Part shown: in pieces, positions 21,330-30,206 of the stretch
Layout: every line of letters starts with the position of its first letter
Position numbering within the stretch: position 1 is the stretch's first letter
NCBI GenBank assembly: GCA_040753795.1
Contig: JBFMDX010000004.1
Coordinates: forward strand, 124,001 to 188,000
Direction of reading: 5' to 3'
Length of the DNA stretch: 64,000 bases
Origin: Thermodesulfobacteriota bacterium
Lineage (GTDB): Bacteria > Desulfobacterota > Desulfobacteria > Desulfobacterales > Desulfosudaceae
Position numbers and translations under genes: made by a program
The notes under the pieces: model-generated
Databases searched by the model: none
Told to the model about the DNA's origin: nothing
The model's input: the letters and a program-made list of their open reading frames with translations, nothing else

Positions 21330-22304
21330 ATGACTTCCTGGTCGTTTTTTGAAGGAAAGACCGTTGATGTTGCTTTAAAAAATGCCGCCAGGGAACTGGG
21401 TGTTCCCATAGAAAAGCTGGAATACGAAATCGTCTTTGCGGGCGCCAGCGGAATTTTCGGGCTGGTGGGAGCCAAGAACGCCAAGATCCGCGTGGCCGCA
21501 CCGCCTTCGGATGCGACAACCTCTGCCAAACACACAACGGAACGGCAGGAGATTCTTTCTTTAGTTGATGAAACCTTCGCGGAAGCCGGCAGCGCCCGGA
21601 AAGAGCACAAAGAGCACAAAGAACAGAAAGAGCACAAAGAGCCTAGAGAACCTAAACCGCATAAGGCGCATAAACCATCAAAACGCGGGGAATCGGCGAG
21701 GTCGACTAAGCCGGTGGAGGCGATAGCGGCGCAGGAGGCTGAAGAACCGCAGGAGGCTGAAGAACCGCAGGAGCCGGCTGAACCGGATGCGGTGGAAACA
21801 GAACCGGAAAGAGTTTATACCGAGGCGGATTTTGAGGCAGGAAACACAGCGCTTACCAGAATTGTCGAAAGCGTTGTCGACGACGCTGCCATCTCCGTGC
21901 AGATAAAGAAGAACCAGGTTCTTTTTAATATTGAAGGGGGTAATGCCGCCGTGCTGATAGGAAAGCACGGGCAGACCCTCAAGGCCATGCAGCATCTTGT
22001 GGAAAAAATCATTCACAAATCCTGTGGGGAGAGAATCAGGGTTCTGGTGGATGTGGAACAATATATGGAAAAAAGGCGAGCGTCATTAAAATCACTGGCC
22101 ACGAAACTGGCGGACAAGGCCAAGCAGACGGGAAAACCCACCACGATCAACCGGATGGATGCTTTTGAACGAAAGATTATTCACGACACACTGAGAAAAG
22201 ACCGTCATGTTAAGACCCGAAGTGCGGGAGGCGGTGAAATCCGGAATATCGTTATTCATCCCGGGAAAAAAGGCGGACGACCGAAAAAAGCGTCCGGCAA
22301 GTAA
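21330..22304 (+). CDS. khpB: Jag/KhpB RNA-binding protein (Jag_N, KH, R3H)
   Basis: A 324-residue protein starting 16 bases after yidC with a strong GAGGAGG site. Residues 1-52 form the Jag_N domain (SWSFFEGKTVDVALKNAARE). A long charged low-complexity linker (about 85-165) contains His-Lys-Glu repeats and a Glu-Glu-Pro-Gln-Glu-Ala repeat. A KH domain follows (VLIGKHGQTLKAMQHLV), then an R3H domain (MDAFERKIIHDTL). The linker is encoded by short DNA repeats, including two exact 18-base copies at 21732-21767. The family binds RNA and affects cell envelope processes. Confidence 0.93.
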   Translation: MTSWSFFEGKTVDVALKNAARELGVPIEKLEYEIVFAGASGIFGLVGAKNAKIRVAAPPSDATTSAKHTTERQEILSLVDETFAEAGSARKEHKEHKEQKEHKEPREPKPHKAHKPSKRGESARSTKPVEAIAAQEAEEPQEAEEPQEPAEPDAVETEPERVYTEADFEAGNTALTRIVESVVDDAAISVQIKKNQVLFNIEGGNAAVLIGKHGQTLKAMQHLVEKIIHKSCGERIRVLVDVEQYMEKRRASLKSLATKLADKAKQTGKPTTINRMDAFERKIIHDTLRKDRHVKTRSAGGGEIRNIVIHPGKKGGRPKKASGK

Positions 22305-22320
22305 GCGAAGTTCTGGCTGA

Positions 22321-23739
22321 ATGGAAAACACCACCATCGCCGCCATTGCCACGCCCGTCGCCGCGGGAGGCGTGGGGGTTATACGGGTGTCCGGACCGCG
22401 GGCGATGGATATTCTTGTCCATGTATTCCGCCAAATTCCAGCGACCGGTCAGAACGGAAAAAAGACGGCCGCGGTTCCTGTGATTGCCGAAAACCTGACC
22501 TCCCACCGGTTTTATCACGGCTTTATTACGGATGGTGATCAGCCGCTGGACGAAGTGCTGGTGGTTTTCATGCGGGGCCCCCGATCCTATACCGGAGAGG
22601 ATGTGGTCGAAATCCATGCCCACAGCGGGCCCCTGGTGCTGCGCACTATTCTTCAGCTGCTGCTCAACTCCGGTGCCAGGCTGGCCGAGCCTGGTGAATT
22701 TACCCGCCGGGCGGTGATAAACGGCAGAATGGATCTGACCCAGGCGGAAGCAGTGGCCGATATCATTGAGGCCCGATCGATCCAGTCGCTTTCTTCCGCT
22801 GTTTATCAGGCCACCGGAATGATGCGGCGGGAGATCGAGGCCCTTTTAAATGAGTTGACCGGTATTCTGGCGGAGCTCGAGGCGGCCATTGATTTTTCGG
22901 ATCAGGTACCGGTCCCGGTATGCCTGGCAGATGTTCAGCGCCGCCTGAAAACAACTGTCGCCGGCCCCATTCGGCGGTTGATCAGCCGGCATGACGAATA
23001 TGTATGGCTGAAAACCGGTGTGACGGTTGCCTTGGCAGGGATTCCCAATGTCGGAAAATCCACCCTGCTAAATAGCCTTTTGGACCGGCCCCGGGCAATT
23101 GTTTCCGCCATACCGGGAACAACCCGGGACTTTATTGAAGAAACGGTTTTGCTGGAAGGGATTCCTTTTGTTTTCACGGATACGGCCGGGTTGAGACGGT
23201 CGGCGACTGATGAAGTTGAAAAAATCGGGATCCAGCGGACCCGCGATATTCTTTCACAGGCAGATACCGTTGTTTTCATGGTGGATGCGGATACAGGCGT
23301 GTTACCGGAAGAGCTGACGCTGCTGGAGACACTGAAACCGTGCAACGTCATTCTTGTGGCCAACAAGGGCGATCTTCCCGGAGCCAGAACCTTTTCGTTC
23401 CCTCCGGAATGGAAGGAGGCTTTTCCCGGTGTTATTATTTCCGCTTTGACGGGAGAAGGACTCCCTGTGCTGAAAGAAATGCTGGTGGCCAGGTATCGGA
23501 AGCGGCTTGACAGGCAGGAGGGCGATGTCTTGATTCCCAACCTTCGCCAGAAAATTGCCCTGGAGGAATCTCTTGAGGCGGTTTCTTCCGCCCTGGGCGC
23601 CATCGACAGCCATTATCCGGAAGATCTGGTCGCGATAGATTTACGAAGGGCCGTTGATGCGTTATACAAAGTAACCGGCCGCAACACCGGGTGGGACGTT
23701 CTGGATGATATTTTTAACCGGTTCTGTGTCGGAAAATAA
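22321..23739 (+). CDS. mnmE: tRNA modification GTPase MnmE
   Basis: A 472-residue protein of full MnmE length. The N-terminal formyl-THF-binding domain starts TTIAAIATPVAAGGVGVIRVSG and contains RSYTGEDVVEIHAH. A helical domain holds an inserted G domain with P-loop GIPNVGKSTLLN, DTAG and NKGD. The C-terminus carries the conserved CVGK tail. With MnmG it modifies U34 of certain tRNAs. mnmG, normally adjacent in origin clusters, is not present here; instead a parS site follows immediately. Confidence 0.96.
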   Translation: MENTTIAAIATPVAAGGVGVIRVSGPRAMDILVHVFRQIPATGQNGKKTAAVPVIAENLTSHRFYHGFITDGDQPLDEVLVVFMRGPRSYTGEDVVEIHAHSGPLVLRTILQLLLNSGARLAEPGEFTRRAVINGRMDLTQAEAVADIIEARSIQSLSSAVYQATGMMRREIEALLNELTGILAELEAAIDFSDQVPVPVCLADVQRRLKTTVAGPIRRLISRHDEYVWLKTGVTVALAGIPNVGKSTLLNSLLDRPRAIVSAIPGTTRDFIEETVLLEGIPFVFTDTAGLRRSATDEVEKIGIQRTRDILSQADTVVFMVDADTGVLPEELTLLETLKPCNVILVANKGDLPGARTFSFPPEWKEAFPGVIISALTGEGLPVLKEMLVARYRKRLDRQEGDVLIPNLRQKIALEESLEAVSSALGAIDSHYPEDLVAIDLRRAVDALYKVTGRNTGWDVLDDIFNRFCVGK

Positions 23740-23751
23740 AATGGATCCGAA

Positions 23752-23767
23752 TGTTTCACGTGAAACA
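23752..23767. other. parS centromere-like site
   Basis: The perfect 16-bp palindrome TGTTTCACGTGAAACA lies 12 bases after the mnmE stop. It matches the widely conserved ParB-binding parS consensus. Position within an origin-proximal cluster is where parS sites are expected. parA and parB are not in the window. Confidence 0.88.
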
Positions 23768-23800
23768 TTAACAGGAAAAAATTAAAGAAGAGGGTGCCAT

Positions 23801-24481
23801 ATGGATTTTGATTTGACGCCATATTTTAAGAAATATGAAGCGCTGGCCAAACAGGCGGACCAGATTTTTGATCGAGTAAAAAACGAGTATCCCGCCTGCG
23901 TCAACTGCAAAAAAGGATGCACCGACTGTTGTTATGCCCTTTTTGACCTTACCCTGGTGGAGGCCCTCTATATTAACCACCATTTTAAAAAAACTTTCGG
24001 GGCCGACGCGGAACTGATGGAAAAGGCAAATAAAGCGGACCGGGCGATTTTTCGCCTAAAAAAAAGGGCCTACCGGGACGTGAAAGAAAACAACAAGGAC
24101 GAAGTGGCGGTTTTATACGAACTGGGACGGGAGCGGATTCGCTGTCCGTTTCTCAACGAAAGAGAGCTGTGCGCTCTGTATGAACACCGGCCGATTACCT
24201 GCCGGCTGTATGGAATTCCCACCGCTATTCAGGGCATGGGGCACACGTGCGGAAAAAGCGGATTCAATGAAGGCGAAAAATATCCCATGGTCAATATGGA
24301 CAGGATTTTTGATCAACTGAAGGCCATTTCCTCGGAAATCGTTGCCGATATCAAAACGCCGCACACGCGGCTGGACGAATTGCTGGTACCCTTGTCCATG
24401 GCGATTCTGACCGATTATGATGACGTTTTCTTCGGATTTGCCGAAGAAAAGGAAAAAGAAGAAGAAAAAGGGCAGTCGTAA
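23801..24481 (+). CDS. YkgJ-family Cys-cluster protein
   Basis: A 226-residue soluble protein with the YkgJ (CxxCxxxCC) zinc/iron-chelating cluster: CVNCKKGCTDCC near residue 45, then RCPFLNERELCALYEHRPITC with the second cysteine set. The C-terminus is rich in Glu and Lys. The family is predicted to bind Fe-S or zinc; no reaction can be assigned. It begins a tight four-gene run and starts 33 bases after parS. An AGAAGAGGG sequence precedes the ATG. Confidence 0.87.
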   Translation: MDFDLTPYFKKYEALAKQADQIFDRVKNEYPACVNCKKGCTDCCYALFDLTLVEALYINHHFKKTFGADAELMEKANKADRAIFRLKKRAYRDVKENNKDEVAVLYELGRERIRCPFLNERELCALYEHRPITCRLYGIPTAIQGMGHTCGKSGFNEGEKYPMVNMDRIFDQLKAISSEIVADIKTPHTRLDELLVPLSMAILTDYDDVFFGFAEEKEKEEEKGQS

Positions 24482-24494
24482 AGGGAGTGGGGCG

Positions 24495-24851
24495 ATGACA
24501 GCAAAAGTTTTTTCTGAAGAAGCGGAAAAACAAAAAAAGGCCATTTTTGACAGCATGGCGGAGAGAAGCCGGAAGCGAATTCTGAAAATGGGATACGCCG
24601 CCTGGAATCCCTTTGAAGAGCCCAAGGATCCCATTGATATCCGCAAGGATGTGACCAAACGCACCAGCCAGGCCTTGATCAGCGAATTTCTGCAGAGCCG
24701 GAACATGGAGACATACAGCAACCAGTACGGCCGGGGCGTGGTGGAAATCTGTCTCGGCCTGATCAACAAGGAAGACCGTTTCCTGGCCATGTTCGAGTTT
24801 TCCTGCTGGTACAAAGAACTGCTGGAAAAAGAAGGTGCGACGCTTCGCTGA
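24495..24851 (+). CDS. Conserved protein of unknown function
   Basis: A 118-residue soluble protein starting 13 bases after the YkgJ gene, with GGAGTGGGG ahead of the ATG. It is charged and predicted helical, with EEAEKQKKAIFDSMAERSRK at the N-terminus and a C-terminal part rich in Trp/Tyr (EFSCWYKELLEKEG). I do not recognise the family. The position suggests joint work with the YkgJ and methyltransferase genes; its 3' end overlaps the latter by 17 bases. A longer in-frame ATG at 24417 lies inside the YkgJ gene and adds a poly-Lys stretch, so it was not used. Confidence 0.75.
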   Translation: MTAKVFSEEAEKQKKAIFDSMAERSRKRILKMGYAAWNPFEEPKDPIDIRKDVTKRTSQALISEFLQSRNMETYSNQYGRGVVEICLGLINKEDRFLAMFEFSCWYKELLEKEGATLR

Positions 24852-25668
24852 ACCAAATTTTTTAGAAGAAATCACCAAAGAGATCCTTTCCCTCCTGGAA
24901 TCTTCCCACGGCCGTATTGCCTGTTGCCAGGCGGTGAAACTGGCGGCGGACAAATCAGGCGCAAATATCCGGACGGCCGGGGCGGTCATTAACCGCCTGG
25001 TTACCGCTGGTAATTTTCGCTATGTTTATGAATATGGCCAGAGCTACCTTGAAAAAAGCTTTGCCGGTCTGGTTCGCCTGTCCGACAAGGTTATGGTCGC
25101 TCCTCCGGGGTATGATGTTGCAATTCCGGTAGGGATGGTTATGTTACGAATCAACCCGGGCGCCGCTTTTGGTGACTGCCGCCACCCGACCACGCGCCTG
25201 TCCGTCCGGGCCGTTGATTTTGTCTTTGCGGGCGGCCGGGGCGGCCGCTACGGTCTGGATATCGGCACCGGCTCGGGTATTCTGGCCATGGCCGCGGCGG
25301 CTTTGGGAATGAGCCGGGTTCTGGCAACTGACATCGATTCCTGCGCCAGACAAGAGGCAAGAGAGAATATACGGATAAACCGGCTGGCTAACAGGATTGA
25401 AGTAAGCGACCAGCCTTTGGAAAAAATATCCGGACGGTTTGATTTAACGATAGCAAACTTAAGACCGCCGACACTGATCCGATACGCAAAGCGTATCGCC
25501 GCGAAGACGGAACCGGGCGGTGCTGCTGTGCTTTCCGGCATGAAGGAAGAAGAGGTTGCCGGGGTGCTGGCGGCGTTTCAGCCGTTTTTTGACGTTGTCT
25601 GGAACGCGACGGAAGGTGGATGGTGTGCTGTCGTTCTGCAAAGAAAAGAGGAAAATAATGGTAATTGA
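24835..25668 (+). CDS. PrmA-like class I SAM methyltransferase
   Basis: A 277-residue protein from GTG 24835. Residues 1-70 look like a winged-helix-type helical domain. The methyltransferase domain has motif I GLDIGTGSGILAMAAAALG (about 139-157), ATDIDSCARQEARENI for the acidic ribose-binding residue, and IANLRPPTLI in the position of the PrmA-type NIL/NLRP motif. It resembles L11 methyltransferase and protein-glutamine methyltransferases, but the N-terminal domain differs from canonical PrmA. The substrate is unassigned. It overlaps both neighbours (17 bases upstream, 11 downstream), indicating translational coupling. Confidence 0.82.
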   Translation: MRRFAEPNFLEEITKEILSLLESSHGRIACCQAVKLAADKSGANIRTAGAVINRLVTAGNFRYVYEYGQSYLEKSFAGLVRLSDKVMVAPPGYDVAIPVGMVMLRINPGAAFGDCRHPTTRLSVRAVDFVFAGGRGGRYGLDIGTGSGILAMAAAALGMSRVLATDIDSCARQEARENIRINRLANRIEVSDQPLEKISGRFDLTIANLRPPTLIRYAKRIAAKTEPGGAAVLSGMKEEEVAGVLAAFQPFFDVVWNATEGGWCAVVLQRKEENNGN

Positions 25669-26335
25669 GACCAAAGAACAGTTTCTGGAAAAAATGCTGG
25701 CCCGCAAAAGGCCCCAATGTCCGGCCTGTCATCAGGATATGGAAATATGGGAAATCCCCCCCATGACCTTCAGCGACGGACTGGGGTGGGGCGTGCCATA
25801 TCTGTTTGTCTGCTTCAATGAAGAGTGTCCTACTTATAAGCAGGGCTGGGATCATTTCGGCGGATCGTATGGACACACCGCCTCCTGCCGGAATGTCTGT
25901 TATCCGGACTCGGACACGTTTGAGTGTATGCCGGTCTTCAGCCCCCAGGGCGGGACCGGTCAGATCGTGACCGAAGACGTGCTGGCCGAGGAAGACCGCA
26001 TCCGGGAGGCGACCAAACAGGGATTTTATCTGCTGGCCGGGTTTTACACGGAAAAGCGCTGGATAGAGGTGCTGCGGCTGCTGGTGGATGTGGCCCAGCC
26101 CGCCCGTGTCCGGCTCAAGGCCGCGGAAATGATGGGAGACATCGGGGATCCGGAAGCCGTTGAGCCGTTACGCAATTTTACCAGCGGCAACAACGCCATC
26201 GATACCAAGGTCGGTCAGTCCATTGACAAAATTCACGAGCGGAATTTTACCATGGACTGCCCGTATTGCGCCGAAATCATCAAAAAGCGGGCCAAGGTGT
26301 GCAAGCACTGCGGTAAGGAATTAGGGCAGAGCTGA
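25658..26335 (+). CDS. Zinc-ribbon protein with HEAT-like segment
   Basis: A 225-residue protein from ATG 25658, preceded by AGAGGAAAAT and overlapping the methyltransferase stop. The N-terminal CPACHQDMEIW and a nearby CFNEECPTY could bind zinc. The middle part (about 125-200) has helix pairs resembling a HEAT repeat (ARVRLKAAEMMGDIGDPEAV). The C-terminus is a clear double zinc ribbon, CPYCAEIIKKRAKVCKHCG. It is last in a four-gene run and convergent with gpmI 12 bases away. A scaffold or adaptor role is plausible; the function is unknown. Confidence 0.82.
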   Translation: MVIETKEQFLEKMLARKRPQCPACHQDMEIWEIPPMTFSDGLGWGVPYLFVCFNEECPTYKQGWDHFGGSYGHTASCRNVCYPDSDTFECMPVFSPQGGTGQIVTEDVLAEEDRIREATKQGFYLLAGFYTEKRWIEVLRLLVDVAQPARVRLKAAEMMGDIGDPEAVEPLRNFTSGNNAIDTKVGQSIDKIHERNFTMDCPYCAEIIKKRAKVCKHCGKELGQS

Positions 26336-26347
26336 ACGCCCGTCGCT

Positions 26348-27889
26348 TTATTCGATCAGGGAGGCCCCGGTCATTTCCGCCGGCTTGGCGAGATCCATGA
26401 GAGACAGGATCGTCGGTGCGATATCGCCAAGCCGTCCTTTCCGTAAAACCGCTTTTTTACGGCTGTCGTCCACCAGAATCAGCGGCACCGGATTGACGGT
26501 GTGGGCCGTGTGGGGCGCGCCGTTCTCGTCCATCATCTGTTCGGCGTTGCCGTGATCGGCGGTGATCAGGGCGATGCCGTTTTTTGCGGAAAACTCGCTC
26601 ATCACCATTCCCACGCATCGGTCCACTTCTTCGCAGGCGGTCACGGCGGCCTCAAAGACGCCGGTATGCCCGACCATGTCCAGGTTGGCGAAATTGACGA
26701 CGATCAGGTCGTGTTTGTCCTGCCTGATCTGCTCCACCAGGGCTCCGGCCACGGCCGCGGCGCTCATCTCCGGTTTCAGATCATAGGTGGCGACGTCCCG
26801 GGGGGAGGGGATCAGAACCCGTTCTTCCCCGGCAAACGGGGTTTCCACGCCGCCGTTGAAAAAATAGGTGACATGGGCGTATTTTTCCGTTTCCGCGATG
26901 CGCAACTGGGCATAGTTTAAATGGGCCATGGTTTCACCCAGGGTGTGGGTGAGATAAACCGGCGGAAAGGCCACCGGCAGGGCCATGGTTTTATCATACT
27001 GAGTCATGCAGACCAGGTCGCAAAGCCGGGGGATAACCGCCCGAGAAAATCCGGAGAATTCTTTTTCTGTAAAGGCGCGGACAATCTGCCGGGCCCGGTC
27101 GGAACGGAAATTAAAGAAGATCAGACCGTCTTTTTCGGCCAGAACACCGGCGGGAGAACTCGAGGCGCCGGGGATGGTCACCGGGACGACAAACTCGTCG
27201 GTTTCACCCCGGTTGTAGGCGTTTGCAATGGCGGTTACCGGATCGGATTCGACTATTCCTTCTCCGGTGGTATAGAGCCGAAAGGCTTTTTCCGTGCGGT
27301 CCCAGCGGGTATCACGGTCCATGGCGTAAAAGCGGCCGCAGATGGTGGCGATCCGGGCCTGGGGGAAAGACGCCAGAAATTCCTGCAGGTTGGCCAGGTA
27401 GGTTTTGCCGCTGTCCGGCGGGGTATCCCGGCCGTCCAGGATGGCGTGGATAAGAACCGGTATTTTTCTTGCCGCGGCCATTTTCACCAGCGCCTGAAGA
27501 TGGTCCACGTGGCTGTGAACCCCGCCGTCGGAAAGCAGGCCCATCAGATGGAGAGAGGTGTTCCGGGCTTTAATGGAGTCCATTAAGGAACCGAAGACCC
27601 GGTTGTTGAAAAAAGAACCGTCCCGTATGGACAGGTTGATGCGCATCAGGTCCTGGTAAACCACTCTACCCGCGCCGAGATTGAGATGACCGACCTCGGA
27701 GTTGCCCATATAACCCTCGGGCAGGCCGACCGCCTCTCCGGAACAGAGCAGTTGCGTGTGGGCGTATTCGGAAAAAAGCCGGTCCAGGTTCGGCGTTCTG
27801 GCGGCGGCTATGGCGTTTCCTTCCCGGGAGGGGTTGATGCCCCATCCGTCCAGTATCATCAGCATCAGGGGTCGTTTTGTTTTTAACAT
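26348..27889 (-). CDS. gpmI: 2,3-bisphosphoglycerate-independent phosphoglycerate mutase
   Basis: A 513-residue protein of the iPGM length. The N-terminus has MLMILDGWGINP with the metal-binding Asp. The phosphoserine nucleophile region is YMGNSEVGHLNLGAGRVVYQ. Later motifs are GRFYAMDRDTRWDR and the metal sites NFANLDMVGHTG and LITADHGNAEQM. It interconverts 3- and 2-phosphoglycerate with Mn2+. It lies 30 bases downstream of rsfS on the same strand and may end that operon. Confidence 0.96.
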   Translation of the reverse strand: MLKTKRPLMLMILDGWGINPSREGNAIAAARTPNLDRLFSEYAHTQLLCSGEAVGLPEGYMGNSEVGHLNLGAGRVVYQDLMRINLSIRDGSFFNNRVFGSLMDSIKARNTSLHLMGLLSDGGVHSHVDHLQALVKMAAARKIPVLIHAILDGRDTPPDSGKTYLANLQEFLASFPQARIATICGRFYAMDRDTRWDRTEKAFRLYTTGEGIVESDPVTAIANAYNRGETDEFVVPVTIPGASSSPAGVLAEKDGLIFFNFRSDRARQIVRAFTEKEFSGFSRAVIPRLCDLVCMTQYDKTMALPVAFPPVYLTHTLGETMAHLNYAQLRIAETEKYAHVTYFFNGGVETPFAGEERVLIPSPRDVATYDLKPEMSAAAVAGALVEQIRQDKHDLIVVNFANLDMVGHTGVFEAAVTACEEVDRCVGMVMSEFSAKNGIALITADHGNAEQMMDENGAPHTAHTVNPVPLILVDDSRKKAVLRKGRLGDIAPTILSLMDLAKPAEMTGASLIE

Positions 27890-27919
27890 GAGCGGCAGTT
27901 CCCTTCTTAACCGTCCAGA

Positions 27920-28270
27920 TCAGCCGGCAATGTCGATTCGCCTGGCATCCGACCAGAGACCTTCTATATCATAGAAAGCGCGGACGGACTCATAAAAAAC
28001 GTGAATAATCACGTGGCCGTAATCAAGCAGCGCCCAGCGGCCGTCCTCCAGCCCTTCGCTGGAAAGGGGACGAATGCCCTGTTTTTTCAGCGTGGTAACA
28101 ATGTGGTCCGCCAGGGCGGTAACTTGTCGGCTGGAGTTTCCGCAGCAGATGATGAAGGCATCGGCGATGCTGGTGAGTCCCCTCACGTCGAGCAGCACCA
28201 CGTTTTCGGCTTTTTTTCCGGTAACCGCGGCGATATAGGGTTCAACCTCCGCGAGAATATCCGTCGTCAT
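27920..28270 (-). CDS. rsfS: Ribosomal silencing factor RsfS
   Basis: A 116-residue protein matching RsfS (Iojap family), with VVLLDVRGLTSIADAFIICC, GNSSRQVTALADHI and a C-terminal WALLDYGHVIIHVF segment. It binds L14 and blocks subunit joining under nutrient limitation. Its start overlaps the nadD stop by four bases, the usual pairing in this family. Confidence 0.95.
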   Translation of the reverse strand: MTTDILAEVEPYIAAVTGKKAENVVLLDVRGLTSIADAFIICCGNSSRQVTALADHIVTTLKKQGIRPLSSEGLEDGRWALLDYGHVIIHVFYESVRAFYDIEGLWSDARRIDIAG

Positions 28271-28920
28271 TGATATAAGCCCTTTTTCTTAATGAATTGT
28301 TCAACGGAATCCGGCACCATCCCGCGGATGGGGCGTCCCTGTTTCAGACGCTCGCGGATTTCCGTGGAAGAAATGTGAATGGCCGGCCTTTCATAAAGAA
28401 AAACCGGCCGCAATGTTTCGTGCTCATAGCAGGCCTTGTCCGGAGAAAAGGTGTACCGGTCGGAGATTTTCAAAGACAGAAACGTTTTCAGCGCTTCTTT
28501 TTCCGGCGAATCCGGCACAGGCCGCGTGATGACGATAAAAGGAATGGTTTCCATTAACGCCAGGTAGTCTTTCCAGGTGTCCAGCTCCAGGAACGCGTCC
28601 AGCCCGGCGATAAAGAACAGGTCGGTTCCGGCGGGCAGGGTTTTCCGGAAATGATTCACCGTGTCAATCGTGTAGGAGCGGCCGACGCGCCGGGTCTCGA
28701 TGTCCGACACGGTGCAGCCCGGCTGACCGTTAAAGGCCAGCCGCGTCATCTCCAGCCGCAGGGAAATGTCCGCCATGAACTCGGCTGTTTTGTGGGGCGG
28801 TGAGGCGGCGGGAATAATGATGATGCCGTCCAGGGCAAAACAGGAGAGGATATCGGTTGCGATCATCACATGTCCGGAATGAACCGGATTAAAGGTTCCG
28901 CCGAAAAGGCCTGTTTTCAT
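28267..28920 (-). CDS. nadD: Nicotinate-nucleotide adenylyltransferase
   Basis: A 217-residue protein with the nucleotidyltransferase motif GLFGGTFNPVHSGHVMIA at the N-terminus, IIIPAASPPHK in the middle, FFIAGLDAFLELDTWKDY, and the C-terminal ISSTEIRERLKQG. It adenylates nicotinate mononucleotide in NAD synthesis. It sits between proA and rsfS, a common order in proteobacteria, and overlaps rsfS by four bases. Confidence 0.95.
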   Translation of the reverse strand: MKTGLFGGTFNPVHSGHVMIATDILSCFALDGIIIIPAASPPHKTAEFMADISLRLEMTRLAFNGQPGCTVSDIETRRVGRSYTIDTVNHFRKTLPAGTDLFFIAGLDAFLELDTWKDYLALMETIPFIVITRPVPDSPEKEALKTFLSLKISDRYTFSPDKACYEHETLRPVFLYERPAIHISSTEIRERLKQGRPIRGMVPDSVEQFIKKKGLYQ

Positions 28921-28929
28921 GGAGCGCCT

Positions 28930-30189
28930 TTATTCTCTAATCTGCCCGTCGCCCAGCACCACGAATTTGGCGGTCGTCAGTTCGTCCACGCCCATGGGGC
29001 CGAAGGCGTGAAGCTTGGAGGTGCTGATGCCGATTTCCGCCCCAAGACCCAGCTGACCGCCGTCGTTAAACCGCGTAGATGCATTGACCAGCACCACCGA
29101 CGAGTCGGCTTCCCGTAAAAAGCGCCGGGATCTTTCATAGTTGCGGGTGACAATGGCTTCGGTGTGCGAGGAACCGTATCTGGCGATATGGGCCAGGGCT
29201 TCGTCCATGTCCCGGACGACGCGGATGGCCAGGATCAGATCCAGGTATTCCGCGTACCAGTCCTCTTCGGTGGCAATCTCGGCGGTCGGGATGATTTCCC
29301 GGGTGGCGGGACAGCCCCTCAGGACAACGCCGGCCGCGGCAAACTGATTGGCCATTTCCGGCAGAAACGCCCGGGCAACGCCTTCATGGACCAGCAGGGT
29401 TTCCATGGCGTTGCACACGCCCGGTCGCTGGACCTTGGCGTTTATGCAGATCGCCCGGGCCATGGCCAGGTCGGCGTCTTCATCCACATAGACATGACAG
29501 ACGCCTTTGTAGTGTTTTAAGACCGGGATGGCCGAATGCCGGACCACGAACCGGATCAACCCTTCTCCGCCCCGGGGAATGATCAGGTCGATGTACTCCT
29601 CCAGGGACAGCAGATGGGTGACCGCTTCCCGGTCCGTTACCGGAACGACCTGGACCGCCGCCTCCGGCAGGCCGGCTTCGGCCAGGGCCAGGCGAATGCT
29701 TTCCGCCAGGGCCCGGTTGGAGTGCAGGGCTTCCGATCCGCCGCGTAAGATAACGGCATTTCCGGCCTTCAGGCAGAGTCCGGCGGCGTCCACGGTGACA
29801 TTGGGCCGGGATTCGTAAATAATGCCGATGACCCCGAGAGGAATCCGCATCCGCGCCACTTCCAGTCCGTTGGGCCGGCGCCAGGAGGCGCTGAAGGACC
29901 CGACCGGATCATTCAGGGCGGCGACTTCCAGAAGGCCGGCGGCCATGGACTGGATGACCTTATCGGTGACCCGCAGGCGGTCGATCATGGCCGCCGAAAG
30001 ACCGCTTTGCTCGGCCAGACGGATGTCCTTTTCATTTTCCTGTTTGATGCGGACGGCATCTTTTTCCAGTTGCCGGGCGATGTTATTCAGCGCCAGGTTT
30101 TTCTTAACGGTGGGGCATTTGGCCATGAGCCCGGCTGCCGCCCGGGCGTTTTTAGCCATGTTCAGTATCGTTTCTTCAATGGTCATCAT
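28930..30189 (-). CDS. proA: Glutamate-5-semialdehyde (gamma-glutamyl phosphate) dehydrogenase
   Basis: A 419-residue protein of full ProA length. Motifs include [47 protein letters not shown] and the catalytic-Cys region [14 protein letters not shown]. The C-terminus has [20 protein letters not shown]. It reduces gamma-glutamyl phosphate to the semialdehyde in proline synthesis. It begins 17 bases downstream of proB. There are two adjacent Met codons at the start. Confidence 0.96.
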   Translation of the reverse strand: MMTIEETILNMAKNARAAAGLMAKCPTVKKNLALNNIARQLEKDAVRIKQENEKDIRLAEQSGLSAAMIDRLRVTDKVIQSMAAGLLEVAALNDPVGSFSASWRRPNGLEVARMRIPLGVIGIIYESRPNVTVDAAGLCLKAGNAVILRGGSEALHSNRALAESIRLALAEAGLPEAAVQVVPVTDREAVTHLLSLEEYIDLIIPRGGEGLIRFVVRHSAIPVLKHYKGVCHVYVDEDADLAMARAICINAKVQRPGVCNAMETLLVHEGVARAFLPEMANQFAAAGVVLRGCPATREIIPTAEIATEEDWYAEYLDLILAIRVVRDMDEALAHIARYGSSHTEAIVTRNYERSRRFLREADSSVVLVNASTRFNDGGQLGLGAEIGISTSKLHAFGPMGVDELTTAKFVVLGDGQIRE

Positions 30190-30206
30190 TTTGGTCCTTT
30201 TGCCGG

